Of a stretch of 64,000 nt of DNA, positions 50,079 to 59,472 are shown piece after piece (the first letter of the stretch is position 1; each line of letters starts with the position of its first letter). The stretch lies in the NCBI GenBank assembly GCA_035644395.1, contig DASQOR010000041.1, forward strand, positions 43,945 to 107,944. Reading direction: 5' to 3'. The notes beneath the pieces were generated by a model. That model was not told where the DNA came from. It made no database searches and saw nothing but the letters and a program-made list of their open reading frames with translations. The position numbers and the translations under genes were made by a program. Source of the stretch: JBGPLJ01 sp035644395. GTDB taxonomy: Bacteria; Pseudomonadota; Gammaproteobacteria; Steroidobacterales; Steroidobacteraceae.

Positions 50079-51224
50079 TCAGCCGGCCGGACCGCGCTTG
50101 TAGGGCACGTGCTCGCGCACGAGGTCGGCATAGCGCTCGACCTCGGCGCCCTCGCGTTCGAGGTAGTCGGCGATGGCGGCCGCGAAGCGTCGATCGACGA
50201 TCCAGTGGTTCGAATATACGGTTGCCGGCACGAAGCCGCGCGCCACCTTGTGCTCGCCCTGGGTTCCGGGTTCGAAGTGCTGCAAGCGGTGCTCGATGCA
50301 ATAGTCGATGCCCTGGTAGTAGCAGGTCTCGAAGTGCAGGCTGTGGTGGTTGCCGCTCGTGCCCCAGTAGCGTCCGTAGAGCGTATCGCCGCCGACCAGG
50401 TAGATCGCAAGGCCGACGGCGGCGCCATCGAGGGTGGCGACCTTCAGCATCAGGCACGCGGGCATCGCGCGGGCAAGTTCGAGAAAGAATCCGCGCGTCA
50501 GGTAGGGCGCATGGCCGTGACGGGCGAACGTGTCGGCGTACAGCGGGTAAAGGTCGTTCCAGGTCTTCGCATCGAGTTCGGCTCCCGCGACCGTTTCGAA
50601 ACGGATCCCGGCCTCCTCGACTCGCCGGCGCTCGCGTTTGCTCTTCTTGCGCTTGTCGGCGGTGAAGCTTTCGAGGAATTGATCGAAGCTCGCATAGCCC
50701 GCGTTGTGCCAATGGAACTGGCAGTCGCTGCGCTTCATGAAACCGGCGTCCGCCAGCGCGGCATTTTCCTCGGCCGTGGGAAAGAGCACGTGCACGGACG
50801 AACAGCTGCGCTCTTCGGCGAGCTGGTGCAGGTGATGCACGAGGGCGCCGCGCACCGCGACGGCATCGAGGCCGCTTGCCGCAAGCATTCGCCGGCCCGT
50901 AACCGGTGAGAACGGCACGCCGACGACGAGCTTTGGATAGTACGGGAGCCCCGCTTGCTGGTAGGCGCGCGCCCAGGAGAAATCGAACACGAATTCACCG
51001 CGGGAGTGCGACTTCTCGTAACACGGCGCCGCGCCCGCCAATTCTCCCCGCGCGTCCTCGGCGATGACGATCCGCGGTGTCCAGCCGGTGCCGGCTCCGA
51101 CGCAGTGCTGGTGCTCGAGCGCGGCGAGGAATTCGTGGCGGAGGAAGGGATAGCGCTCGCCTGCCAGCGCATTCCACGCAGCCGCCGGGATCTCATCGAT
51201 GCTGGCTAGTGTGCGCGTGCGCAT
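50079..51224 (-). CDS. GNAT-fold protein of the DUF482 family
   Basis: 381 residues. The N-terminal half has P-F-L-R-H-E-F-L-A-A-L-E and the C-terminal half R-Y-W-G-T-S-G-N-H-H-S-L-H-F-E-T-C-Y-Y-Q-G-I-D and F-E-P-G-T-Q-G-E-H-K-V-A-R-G-F, signatures of DUF482. The fold contains two GNAT-like halves, as in FemX-type transferases, and the family is often annotated as a peptidoglycan biosynthesis protein without proof. It is cotranscribed with aat. A link to aminoacyl transfer is possible by context only. Confidence 0.8.
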   Translation of the reverse strand: MRTRTLASIDEIPAAAWNALAGERYPFLRHEFLAALEHQHCVGAGTGWTPRIVIAEDARGELAGAAPCYEKSHSRGEFVFDFSWARAYQQAGLPYYPKLVVGVPFSPVTGRRMLAASGLDAVAVRGALVHHLHQLAEERSCSSVHVLFPTAEENAALADAGFMKRSDCQFHWHNAGYASFDQFLESFTADKRKKSKRERRRVEEAGIRFETVAGAELDAKTWNDLYPLYADTFARHGHAPYLTRGFFLELARAMPACLMLKVATLDGAAVGLAIYLVGGDTLYGRYWGTSGNHHSLHFETCYYQGIDYCIEHRLQHFEPGTQGEHKVARGFVPATVYSNHWIVDRRFAAAIADYLEREGAEVERYADLVREHVPYKRGPAG

Positions 51225-51248
51225 GCGGAAAGCGGCGCGGCGTGCCGC

Positions 51249-52226
51249 TCAATGCTTTTCAGAGTCGATGCGCTCGAGATAGCGATCGGCGTCCAGCGCC
51301 GCCATGCAGCCCGTTCCGGCGGAAGTGACGGCCTGCCGGTAAACATGATCCGCCACATCGCCCGCGGCGAAAACGCCCGCAACGCTGGTCGCGGTGGCTT
51401 CGCCCTCGGCGCCGGACTTGACGATGATGTAGCCGCCCCGCATGTCGAGCTGGCCTTCGAAGAGCTGCGTGTTCGGCGTGTGGCCGACGGCGATGAACAC
51501 TCCGTGGACATCGAAACTGCGCTTGCCGCGCGCGGGGCCGGCCTCGGCTGTCGGCGCGATGCGCAGTGCCGTCACGCCGTTGTCGTCGCCGAGGATCTCA
51601 TCGACCGTGTGATTCCATTCGATGGCCATCTTGCCTTCCTGCACCTTCTCCATCAGCCGGTCCTGCAGGATCTTCTCCGCCCGCAGCTTGTCGCGCCGGT
51701 GCACGAGCGTCACGTGCGTGGCGATATTCGAAAGGTAGAGCGCCTCCTCGACGGCCGTATTGCCGCCGCCGATGACGGCGACCCGCTGTCCCTTGTAGAA
51801 AAAGCCGTCGCAGGTGGCGCAGGCCGATACGCCCTTGCCCTTGAAGGCCTCTTCGGAGGGCAGGCCGAGATAGCGTGCCGATGCCCCGGTCGCGATCACC
51901 AGTGCGTCGCAAGTGTACTCGCCGGCGTCGCCTCGCAGATGGATCGGACGGCGCTTCAGATCGACCGCACTGATGTGATCGAAAACGATGTCGGTCGCGA
52001 AGCGTTCGGCATGCTTGCGCATGCGCTCCATCAATGCGGGGCCCTGCAGGCCGTGCACATCGCCCGGCCAGTTGTCGACATCGGTGGTCGTCATGAGCTG
52101 GCCGCCTTGCTCGAGGCCGGTAATGAGCAGCGGCTTGCGGTTCGCGCGCGCGGCGTACACGGCCGCGGTATAACCCGCCGGACCCGATCCGAGGATGATC
52201 AACCGGCTGTGCCTGATTTTGCTCAT
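51249..52226 (-). CDS. trxB: Thioredoxin reductase TrxB
   Basis: 325 residues. TrxB reduces thioredoxin with NADPH and FAD. The FAD site G-S-G-P-A-G-Y-T-A-A is at the N-terminus, the redox pair Cys136-A-T-Cys139 in A-C-A-T-C-D-G-F-F, the NADPH site I-G-G-G-N-T-A-V-E-E-A and the final G-x-F-A-A-G-D-V-x-D. The length fits E. coli (321). It is divergent from ftsK, without an lrp gene between them. Confidence 0.95.
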   Translation of the reverse strand: MSKIRHSRLIILGSGPAGYTAAVYAARANRKPLLITGLEQGGQLMTTTDVDNWPGDVHGLQGPALMERMRKHAERFATDIVFDHISAVDLKRRPIHLRGDAGEYTCDALVIATGASARYLGLPSEEAFKGKGVSACATCDGFFYKGQRVAVIGGGNTAVEEALYLSNIATHVTLVHRRDKLRAEKILQDRLMEKVQEGKMAIEWNHTVDEILGDDNGVTALRIAPTAEAGPARGKRSFDVHGVFIAVGHTPNTQLFEGQLDMRGGYIIVKSGAEGEATATSVAGVFAAGDVADHVYRQAVTSAGTGCMAALDADRYLERIDSEKH

Positions 52227-52403
52227 GTATACTCGCTCTGTCGCAATGGACGGGAGCCTTGAATTCCCGTCGTCCGTCCTGTCAGCCGATGTGTGCGCCG
52301 CGTGATGCGACTACAAGGGGGCGGTCATGGTAAGTAATTCCTGTCGGGCTGACCACGTTGGGCGATACGCGCAGCGGCCCCGCGAAATTCGAGCGGCATG
52401 GCG

Positions 52404-52432
52404 CTGACAGCCCGTTTCACGCGTTGTAGAAT
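52404..52432 (+). promoter_or_regulatory. ftsK promoter
   Basis: CTGACA (52404-52409) and TAGAAT (52427-52432) have a 17-nt spacer. A short repeat GCCTT-GT-AAGGC follows at the likely transcription start. No LexA box was found in the 246-nt gap, unlike at E. coli ftsK. Confidence 0.65.
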
Positions 52433-52472
52433 CAATGCCTTGTAAGGCAAAGCTCCAGCGAAGGTTGATGCG

Positions 52473-54794
52473 GTGAACGAAGTCGCCGAAATGCGCAAGC
52501 GTGATGCGCCGATGCCGCCCTGGTTGGTGCGCGCGATGCGCGACGCGGCCTTCTGGATGGCGCTCGTCGTCGCGGTGATGTTCCTGCTCGCGCTCCTGAG
52601 CTACAGCCCGCACGACGCCGGATTTTCCTCGACCGGCAGCGACACATTCACTGACAACTGGATCGGTCGGGTGGGTGCCTGGATCGCAGATCTTTTCCTG
52701 CTCGTGTTCGGGCGGCCCGCCTATCTCTTCCCGCTCATGATCGGCCTCGGCGGCTGGTTCGTTTTCCGCTCGAAGAAATTGCCGGAGGCGCGGCGGCGGG
52801 CAACCGTCATCTGGCAGTTGGTGGGTTTCGTCGGCACGGTGGTGGCGAGTTGCGGCCTCGCCGCTCTGCATTGGAGTGGAGCCGGTTATCCGAGCGGGGC
52901 GGGTGGCGTCCTCGGCGCACTCGTCGGCGAAGGCTTCGCGGCCAACCTGAGTTTCCTCGGAGCCACGCTCCTGCTGCTCGGCCTCTGGCTCGCCGGCACG
53001 TCGCTTTTCGTGGGCGTGTCCTGGCTCGAGGTGATGGACTCCATCGGCCGCTCCGGTATTCGCGCCTGGCAATACCTGCGTCAGCGCATGGCCGCCTCGC
53101 GCAACAAGGCCGAGGGCCGCGAGCGCAAGGAAGCCCGCGCCGAAGTGGTCCGCGAGGAGCAACGCAAGGCCGCGACGCGCAACCCGCCGCGCATCGAACC
53201 GGTCGTCTCGACGCTCGAGAAGAGTGAGCGCGTCGAGAAAGAAAAGCAGGTGTCGTTGTTCCAGGCGCCGCCCGCCACCGAGCTGCCGGCCTTGTCGCTG
53301 CTCGATGATCCGCCGCCGCACGAGCCGAGCTATTCGACCGACGCGCTCGAGGCCATGTCCCGGCTGGTCGAGCTGAAGCTCCGCGACTTCGGCGTCGAGG
53401 TCGAAGTGGTCGCCGTGCATCCGGGGCCCGTGGTCACCCGATTCGAGCTGCGCCCGGCGCCGGGCGTGAAGGTCAGCCAGATCTCGAATCTCGCGAAGGA
53501 CCTTGCGCGTGCGCTGTCCGCCATCAGCGTTCGCGTGGTCGAGGTGATCCCCGGAAAATCGGTCGTGGGGCTCGAGATTCCGAACGAGAAGCGCGAACTC
53601 GTGACGCTGGGCGAGATCATCAAGTCCAAAGCCTACGATGAAATCGCGACACCCCTGGCGCTTGCGCTCGGCAAGGACATCGGCGGCAACCCGGCGGTGG
53701 CCGATCTCACGCGAATGCCCCACCTGCTGATCGCCGGCACCACGGGCTCGGGCAAATCCGTGGCCATCAATGCGATGGTGCTGTCGCTCCTGTACAAGTC
53801 GTCCGCCGAGCACGTCCGAATGATCATGGTGGACCCGAAGATGCTGGAGCTCTCCGTCTACGAGGGCATCCCGCATCTGCTGTCGCCGGTCGTCACGGAC
53901 ATGAAGCAGGCGGCGAACGCCTTGCGCTGGTCGGTCGCGGAGATGGAGCGCCGCTACCAGCTGATGGCGGCCATCGGTGTTCGCAACCTCGCGGGCCTGA
54001 ATCGCAAGCTCAAGGACGCGATCGATGCCGGCAAGCCCCTCAAGGACCCGCTGGTAGCCGCGGCCATCGCGCAGGATGCGGGCGCCTCCCTGGACGACGT
54101 GCCGGACTTGAAGCCGGTGCCGCACATCGTCGTCGTCATCGACGAACTCGCGGACCTCATGCTGATCGTCGGCAAGAAGGTCGAAGAGCTCATCACCCGG
54201 CTCGCGCAGAAGGCGCGAGCGTCCGGCATTCATCTCATCCTCGCGACCCAGCGGCCGTCGGTCGACGTGATCACGGGCCTCATCAAGGCGAACATTCCCT
54301 CGCGTATTGCCTTCCAGGTATCGGCGAAGGTCGATTCGCGCACGATCCTCGATCAGAGCGGTGCCGAGGCCTTGCTCAGCCACGGCGACATGCTCTACAT
54401 GGCCGCCGGCACATCGGTGCCGACGAGAATTCACGGCGCATTCGTTTCCGACCAGGAAGTGCATCGGGTCGTGAACAGCCTCAGGGTGGGTCCACCGCCG
54501 ATCTACGTCGACGAAATCCTGGAAGGACCGAGGGGGATCATTCCCGGCCTCGACCCGGAAGAGGGCGAGGAGTCGGCGATCGAAGCCGACGCCGAGCAGG
54601 ACCCGCTCTACGACGAGGCGGTGCGCATCGTCGTCGAGTCCCGCAAGGCCTCGATATCGGGCGTGCAGCGGCGGCTCAAGATCGGCTATAACCGCGCGGC
54701 ACGCCTCGTCGAAGCGATGGAAGCCGCCGGGCTCGTCGGCCAGTTGCAGACGAACGGGTCGCGCGAAGTGCTTGCGCCGCCGCCCGACGCCTGA
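52473..54794 (+). CDS. ftsK: DNA translocase FtsK, short form
   Basis: 773 residues from a GTG. FtsK couples cell division to chromosome dimer resolution. Four N-terminal membrane segments (about 25-45, 75-97, 110-130, 155-178) anchor it. The linker is only ~100 residues, so the protein is like Pseudomonas FtsK and much shorter than E. coli's 1329. The motor has G-T-T-G-S-G-K-S-V (about 427), V-V-V-I-D-E-L-A-D-L-M and R-P-S-V-D-V-I-T-G. The C-terminal winged helix that reads KOPS is present (R-R-L-K-I-G-Y-N-R-A-A-R). Confidence 0.95.
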   Translation: MNEVAEMRKRDAPMPPWLVRAMRDAAFWMALVVAVMFLLALLSYSPHDAGFSSTGSDTFTDNWIGRVGAWIADLFLLVFGRPAYLFPLMIGLGGWFVFRSKKLPEARRRATVIWQLVGFVGTVVASCGLAALHWSGAGYPSGAGGVLGALVGEGFAANLSFLGATLLLLGLWLAGTSLFVGVSWLEVMDSIGRSGIRAWQYLRQRMAASRNKAEGRERKEARAEVVREEQRKAATRNPPRIEPVVSTLEKSERVEKEKQVSLFQAPPATELPALSLLDDPPPHEPSYSTDALEAMSRLVELKLRDFGVEVEVVAVHPGPVVTRFELRPAPGVKVSQISNLAKDLARALSAISVRVVEVIPGKSVVGLEIPNEKRELVTLGEIIKSKAYDEIATPLALALGKDIGGNPAVADLTRMPHLLIAGTTGSGKSVAINAMVLSLLYKSSAEHVRMIMVDPKMLELSVYEGIPHLLSPVVTDMKQAANALRWSVAEMERRYQLMAAIGVRNLAGLNRKLKDAIDAGKPLKDPLVAAAIAQDAGASLDDVPDLKPVPHIVVVIDELADLMLIVGKKVEELITRLAQKARASGIHLILATQRPSVDVITGLIKANIPSRIAFQVSAKVDSRTILDQSGAEALLSHGDMLYMAAGTSVPTRIHGAFVSDQEVHRVVNSLRVGPPPIYVDEILEGPRGIIPGLDPEEGEESAIEADAEQDPLYDEAVRIVVESRKASISGVQRRLKIGYNRAARLVEAMEAAGLVGQLQTNGSREVLAPPPDA

Positions 54795-54799
54795 CCGGG

Positions 54800-55441
54800 A
54801 TGCGCCCCCGTCATCGCCTCATGGTGCTGGCGCTTGTCGCATGCGCGGCGACGCTTGTATCGGCGACCGACGACGCGGCGGCAGGGCGGCGCGTCGACCG
54901 GATCGTCGGCGCCATGCAGAGCCTGCGCAGCCAGTTCGAGCAGACGCTTGCGGGCGCGCACGGCGAAGTACTCGAACGCGCAAGCGGCGTGCTCTATCTC
55001 GCCAAGCCGAACCGCTTTCGCTGGGACTACGCGACCGGCGTGCATCAGCTCATCGTTTCCGACGGGGAGCGCGTGTGGCTCTACGACCAGGAGCTCGAGC
55101 AGGTCACCGTGCGTGCGCTCGGCCAGTCGCTTTCCGCGACGCCAGCGGGACTGCTGGCCGGCACCGGGCACGTATCGGCAAGCTTTCGTGTGGCGAGCCT
55201 CGGGCGCTACGACGGCCTCGACTGGGTGCGGTTGCTGCCGAAAACCGGCGACACGGATTTTCGCGAGATCCGGCTCGGGCTCGAGGGCGAGCAGCTCGTC
55301 AGGATGACCCTGAAGGACAAGCTCGGTCAGAGCACCGAGCTCAGGTTCACGGACATCGAAGCCAATCCCGTGCTCGATGCGGGCCTCTTCCGGTTCACGC
55401 CGCCGCCGGGCGTCGACGTCATCGGCAAGCCGGGCCCGTAG
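54800..55441 (+). CDS. lolA: Periplasmic lipoprotein carrier LolA
   Basis: 213 residues. LolA carries lipoproteins from LolCDE to LolB. A signal peptide (about 1-24) is followed by the family pattern L-R-S-Q-F-E-Q-T, the G-V-L-Y-L-A-K-P-N-R-F-R-W-D-Y block and the late R-F-T-D-I-E-A-N ... F-R-F-T-P-P-P-G-V-D-V. The position between ftsK and rarA is conserved in Gammaproteobacteria. LolB is not in the window. Confidence 0.92.
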   Translation: MRPRHRLMVLALVACAATLVSATDDAAAGRRVDRIVGAMQSLRSQFEQTLAGAHGEVLERASGVLYLAKPNRFRWDYATGVHQLIVSDGERVWLYDQELEQVTVRALGQSLSATPAGLLAGTGHVSASFRVASLGRYDGLDWVRLLPKTGDTDFREIRLGLEGEQLVRMTLKDKLGQSTELRFTDIEANPVLDAGLFRFTPPPGVDVIGKPGP

Positions 55442-55454
55442 GAAACGCCGCCCG

Positions 55455-56783
55455 ATGGCGAAAGCGGCCGTCGCCCCGACTGATTTTCGTCCGCTCGCGG
55501 ATCGCATGCGGCCGCGGTCGCTGGCGGAATTCGCCGGCCAGCGTCACCTGCTCGAGGCCGGCAAGCCGCTGCGGCGTGCGGTCGACACCGGCGCCTTGCA
55601 CTCGATGATCCTGTGGGGCCCGCCCGGCAGCGGCAAGACGACGCTCGCACGCCTGTTCGCCGCCAATTGCAACGCCGATTTCATCGGGCTGTCTGCGGTG
55701 CTCGCGGGCGTCAAGGACATCCGCGAGGCGGTGGAGCGGGCGCGTGCCACGCGCAGCCAGTTTCAGCGGGCGACGGTGCTCTTTCTCGACGAAGTGCACC
55801 GCTTCAACAAGGCCCAGCAGGACGCGTTCCTGCCGTTCGTCGAGGACGGCACGCTCATTTTCATCGGCGCGACCACGGAGAATCCCTCGTTCGAGGTCAA
55901 CAATGCGTTGCTGTCGCGCGCGCGCGTGTATGTTTTGAAGGCGCTCGGCGCCGAGGATATCGCACAGGTTCTCAAACAGGCCTGCAGCGACGCCGAGCGT
56001 GGCCTTGGCCGCATGCACCTGGTCGCCGACGAGGATGCGCTCGAGGCCCTGGCGTTCGCCGCGGACGGTGATGCCCGCCGGGCGCTGAATCTTCTCGAGA
56101 TCGCCGCAGATCTCGCCGCCGCTAGCGCGGACCCACCGCAGCTCACGGCGGCAATCGCGAACGAAGTGGCCGCTGGCGGGTATCGCCGATTCGACAAGCG
56201 CGGCGATCTTTTCTATGACCAGATATCCGCCTTGCACAAGGCGGTGCGCGGCACGGACCCCGATGCCGCGCTCTACTGGTACTGCCGGATGATCGACGGC
56301 GGATGCGATCCCCTCTATGTCGCGAGACGCATCGTGCGCATGGCATCCGAGGACATCGGCAATGCGGATCCGCGGGCGCTCGAGCTCGCGCTTTGCGCCT
56401 GGGATGCCTACGAGCGTCTCGGCACACCGGAGGGTGAGCTCATGATCGCGCAGGCCGTGATCTACATGGCCTGCGCTCCGAAGAGCAATGCCGTCTACAA
56501 GGCGTATGGCGCCGCCATGGCGGACGCGAAGGACTCGGGAACGCTCGAGGTGCCCCTGCACATACGCAATGCGCCGACGCGCCTGATGAAGGAGCTCGGT
56601 CATGGCGCAAACTACCGCTATGCGCACGACGAGCCCGATGCCTACGCCGCCGGCGAGAACTATTTTCCCGATGAGCTGCGCGGGCGCTCGTATTATCATC
56701 CGGTGCCCCGCGGCCTTGAACTTCGCATCGGTGAAGCGCTGGCGCGGCTCAAGACAAGCCTCGCGGACAAGGACAAGAAATAG
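55455..56783 (+). CDS. rarA: Replication-associated recombination protein RarA (MgsA)
   Basis: 442 residues from the ATG at 55455; E. coli RarA has 447. An AAA+ ATPase of the clamp-loader class acting at stalled forks and DNA ends. P-L-A-D-R-M-R-P-R-S-L-A-E-F-A-G-Q leads in, then Walker A G-P-P-G-S-G-K-T-T, Walker B L-F-L-D-E-V-H-R-F, sensor I-G-A-T-T-E-N-P-S-F and the C-terminal K-S-N-A-V-Y and F-P-D-E-L motifs. It follows lolA by 13 nt and precedes serS by 2 nt. Confidence 0.95.
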   Translation: MAKAAVAPTDFRPLADRMRPRSLAEFAGQRHLLEAGKPLRRAVDTGALHSMILWGPPGSGKTTLARLFAANCNADFIGLSAVLAGVKDIREAVERARATRSQFQRATVLFLDEVHRFNKAQQDAFLPFVEDGTLIFIGATTENPSFEVNNALLSRARVYVLKALGAEDIAQVLKQACSDAERGLGRMHLVADEDALEALAFAADGDARRALNLLEIAADLAAASADPPQLTAAIANEVAAGGYRRFDKRGDLFYDQISALHKAVRGTDPDAALYWYCRMIDGGCDPLYVARRIVRMASEDIGNADPRALELALCAWDAYERLGTPEGELMIAQAVIYMACAPKSNAVYKAYGAAMADAKDSGTLEVPLHIRNAPTRLMKELGHGANYRYAHDEPDAYAAGENYFPDELRGRSYYHPVPRGLELRIGEALARLKTSLADKDKK

Positions 56784-56785
56784 CC

Positions 56786-58063
56786 GTGCTCGATCCGAGA
56801 CAGCTTCGAACGGAGACTGAGACGATCGCCGCGAATCTCGCGCGGCGCGGATTTCAGCTGGACGTCGGCGCGCTGAAGGCGCTGGAAGAGAAGCGCAAGA
56901 CTGCGCAGCTCGAGGTGGACCGCTTGCGCAATGAACGCAACGCCCAGGCCCGGGCCGTCGGCAAAGCGAAGGCGGGCGGGGAGGACATAGCACCGCTCCT
57001 AAAGGCCGGCGAGACGATGGGCGCGGATCTCGCGGCGCGCGAACAGGATCTCGAGACCGCCCAGGCGGCCATCGAACGCCTGCAGCTCGATATCCCGAAT
57101 CTCCTGCACGAAAGCGTGCCGACGGGACATGACGAAGCGGCGAACGTCGAGGTGCGCCGCTGGGGCGAGCCGCCGAAGTTCGACTTCGAGCCGCTCGACC
57201 ACGTCGCGATCGGCGAGGGCCTTGGCCAGCTCGACTTCGAGGCGGCGGGCCGCATTTCCGGCGCGCGCTTCGTCGTGATGAGCGACGCCATCGCGCGCCT
57301 GCACCGCGCACTCGCGCAGTTCATGCTCGACGTGCATACGCGCGAACATGGCTATCGCGAGGTCAATCCTCCGTTTCTGGTCCTCGCCCGCAGCCTTCAG
57401 GGAACCGGCCAGTTGCCGAAGATGGAGCAGGATCTGTTTGGCGTCCGCGGCGAAGCCGGGCTCTTTCTGATTCCGACCGCGGAAGTACCCGTGACGAATC
57501 TCGTCCGCGACCAGATACTCGGCGCGGACCGATTGCCGCTGCGCTTCGTCGCGCACACGCCGTGCTTTCGTTCGGAAGCGGGCTCCTACGGCAAGGACAC
57601 GCGCGGCATGATCCGCCAGCACCAGTTCGAGAAGGTCGAGCTCGTGCACATCGTGCGGCCCGATGAGTCCTACGCGGAGCTCGAGCTACTGACGAAGAAC
57701 GCCGAAGAAATCCTGCGCCGGCTCGGCATCGCCCACCGGACTGTCGCCCTGTGCGCCGGCGACATCGGCTTTGCGAGCGCCAAGACCTATGACCTCGAGG
57801 TCTGGCTGCCCGGCCAGCAGCGTTTTCGCGAGATTGCATCCTGCAGCAACTGCGAAAGTTTTCAGGCGCGCCGCATGCAGGCGCGGTGGCGCAATCCGGC
57901 CAGCGGCAAGCCGGAGCTCGTACATACCCTCAATGGATCGGGGGTGGCCGTCGGGCGGGCACTGGTCGCAGTGCTCGAAAATTTTCAGCGCAAGGACGGC
58001 AGCATTGCCATCCCCGAAGTGCTGCGATCGTATATGGGCGGCGCCGCCGAGCTCAGACGCTGA
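56786..58063 (+). CDS. serS: Seryl-tRNA synthetase
   Basis: 425 residues from a GTG. It charges tRNA-Ser. The N-terminal coiled-coil arm (about 30-105, L-E-E-K-R-K-T-A-Q-L-E-V-D-R-L-R-N-E-R-N) contacts the long variable arm. Class II motifs follow: F-R-S-E-A-G-S-Y-G-K-D-T-R-G (motif 2) and N-G-S-G-V-A-V-G-R (motif 3). A tRNA-Ser(UGA) gene lies 0.9 kb downstream. Confidence 0.96.
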   Translation: MLDPRQLRTETETIAANLARRGFQLDVGALKALEEKRKTAQLEVDRLRNERNAQARAVGKAKAGGEDIAPLLKAGETMGADLAAREQDLETAQAAIERLQLDIPNLLHESVPTGHDEAANVEVRRWGEPPKFDFEPLDHVAIGEGLGQLDFEAAGRISGARFVVMSDAIARLHRALAQFMLDVHTREHGYREVNPPFLVLARSLQGTGQLPKMEQDLFGVRGEAGLFLIPTAEVPVTNLVRDQILGADRLPLRFVAHTPCFRSEAGSYGKDTRGMIRQHQFEKVELVHIVRPDESYAELELLTKNAEEILRRLGIAHRTVALCAGDIGFASAKTYDLEVWLPGQQRFREIASCSNCESFQARRMQARWRNPASGKPELVHTLNGSGVAVGRALVAVLENFQRKDGSIAIPEVLRSYMGGAAELRR

Positions 58064-58090
58064 ACCCGGGCGGCGCCGCGCAGCGCGAGT

Positions 58091-58780
58091 CTAGTTGCGC
58101 GATGAGGACATCAGGCGCAGCACGTACCAGAACATGAGCGCGATCGACGCGAAGAGCTGCATCGAGGCCGCGACATAACGCTCTTGCGGATAGTGATGCA
58201 GGATGTTGGAGGTGTCATAGAGCACCGCGGCGCCCGCAAAGCCGATCATGAGCACGGAGAACCACGTGCCGAGCTGCATGCCGAAAATGACGGCGGCCAC
58301 GATCGCGACCAGCGCCAGCACGCCGCCCCACATCAAAAGGCCGCGCAGGAACGAGAAATCCTTGCGTGTGATGTGCGCGACTCCCATCAGCCCGACACAG
58401 CCGAGGAGCGTCACGACGGCGGCGCTTTGAATGACGCCGGGCGCCTTGTATTCGGCGACGTAGAGCAGCGGCACGAAGATGATCGCTTCGACGATGACGT
58501 AGCCGACCAGCGCAAGATATTGAGCCGGGAGCGACTGGACGGTGCCGGCGGTCCGACTTGCAAGCCAGCCGACCAGCATGAAGCCGCCGAGGACCAGCAG
58601 CCAGTTCTGGATCATCGTGATGGCGATGCGTTCGGCGACGCCCGTCTGGAAGAGGATCACTTCCGTGAGCGCGAACAGCGCAATCGCCATTGCGACGTGA
58701 AAATAGGTACGCCAGATGAACTGGCCGCGGGTCTGCTCGTCGAGCTCCGCGACCGGAATGCCAACCATCGTCGTATCCAT
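58091..58780 (-). CDS. Bax inhibitor-1/YccA family membrane protein
   Basis: 229 residues with seven hydrophobic segments between about 24 and 224. The pattern Y-D-T-S-N-I-L near the C-terminus, with its calcium- or proton-sensing aspartate, and the last segment S-I-A-L-M-F-W-Y-V-L-R-L are typical of the BI-1 family. E. coli YccA modulates the FtsH protease; YbhL is a related protein. Which subfamily this is cannot be told from sequence by eye. It converges with serS. Confidence 0.88.
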   Translation of the reverse strand: MDTTMVGIPVAELDEQTRGQFIWRTYFHVAMAIALFALTEVILFQTGVAERIAITMIQNWLLVLGGFMLVGWLASRTAGTVQSLPAQYLALVGYVIVEAIIFVPLLYVAEYKAPGVIQSAAVVTLLGCVGLMGVAHITRKDFSFLRGLLMWGGVLALVAIVAAVIFGMQLGTWFSVLMIGFAGAAVLYDTSNILHHYPQERYVAASMQLFASIALMFWYVLRLMSSSRN

Positions 58781-58948
58781 GAATCGGTCTCCTCGCTGGG
58801 ATCTGGCCTGAGTCTAACATCGGCGCTGGCCGGCTGGTGAACCGGTCGGGTGGACGAACTGTTTGGGGTTGTGAGGCCGGTTTCAAGTGCCCGCCGCGCC
58901 TCGACTATTCCACGTTGGCGTGGCAATGCGATTAGACTTTGTCGCCAC

Positions 58949-59038
58949 GGAGAGGTGGCAGAGCGGTTGAATGCACCGGTCTTGAAAACCGGCAGGGCTT
59001 CACGGCCCTCGTGAGTTCGAATCTCACCCTCTCCGCCA
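58949..59038 (+). tRNA. tRNA-Ser(UGA)
   Basis: 90 nt including an encoded CCA. Acceptor arms GGAGAGG and CCTCTCC pair fully with discriminator G. The anticodon stem CCGGT/ACCGG holds loop CTTGAAA with anticodon TGA (58983-58985). A long variable arm, class II, confirms Ser. A possible -10 box TAGACT is at 58933-58938, without a good -35. Confidence 0.97.
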
Positions 59039-59100
59039 GACTGGTATTCAATCGAGTGCGTGCCTGTCCGGCGGGCCCCGCTGATTTCGTATGAAGGTCA

Positions 59101-59472
59101 GTGGAAGACACGAATCGCACCCTGAAACGCCTGCCCGCGCCGCATCGACGGCTGCATCCGTTCGTGCCCATTGCTGCGGTCGGGCTACTGGTGTCGATTG
59201 CGAGCAGCGTTCGCGCTGACGCTTACCTGCCGCCGATCGGCGGGCAGGGCGGCAGCCAGTTCGTTGCCCCGTGCCCGGAGGGGCAAAACGTCACCGGCTT
59301 CGAGCTCAGGACGGGCGATGACGTCGACGCAATCCGGCCGGTTTGCGTGGCTTCCTACGGACCGGCCGAGATCACCGCGCCGACCATGACCACTGACTCG
59401 GGCGTGGTCGAAGGACCGCGGACTCCTCCGATCAGCCTGCAGAACCTGTGGTTCGCGGCACAAATATCTTGA
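59101..59472 (+). CDS. Small secreted protein of unknown function, possibly truncated
   Basis: 123 residues from a GTG. A hydrophobic segment (about 20-38) ending S-V-R-A-D-A acts as a signal peptide. The mature part has G-G-Q-G-G-S-Q-F-V-A-P-C-P-E-G-Q-N-V-T-G-F-E-L-R-T-G-D-D-V-D, then I-R-P-V-C-V. This G-G ... C-P-x-G ... V-x-G pattern is reminiscent of jacalin- or beta-prism-like secreted domains, a weak resemblance. The frame ends just inside a sigma-factor remnant, so its C-terminus may have been cut by the same event. Confidence 0.5.
   Translation: MEDTNRTLKRLPAPHRRLHPFVPIAAVGLLVSIASSVRADAYLPPIGGQGGSQFVAPCPEGQNVTGFELRTGDDVDAIRPVCVASYGPAEITAPTMTTDSGVVEGPRTPPISLQNLWFAAQIS

Noticed and set aside
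52227..52472. LexA box upstream of ftsK, as in E. coli
   Set aside because: No CTGT-N8-ACAG site in the gap; near matches fail at the second half.
52311..54464. Open frame of ~717 codons on the minus strand opposite ftsK
   Set aside because: Antisense of ftsK with biased composition and no recognisable motif; it would also cover the ftsK promoter.
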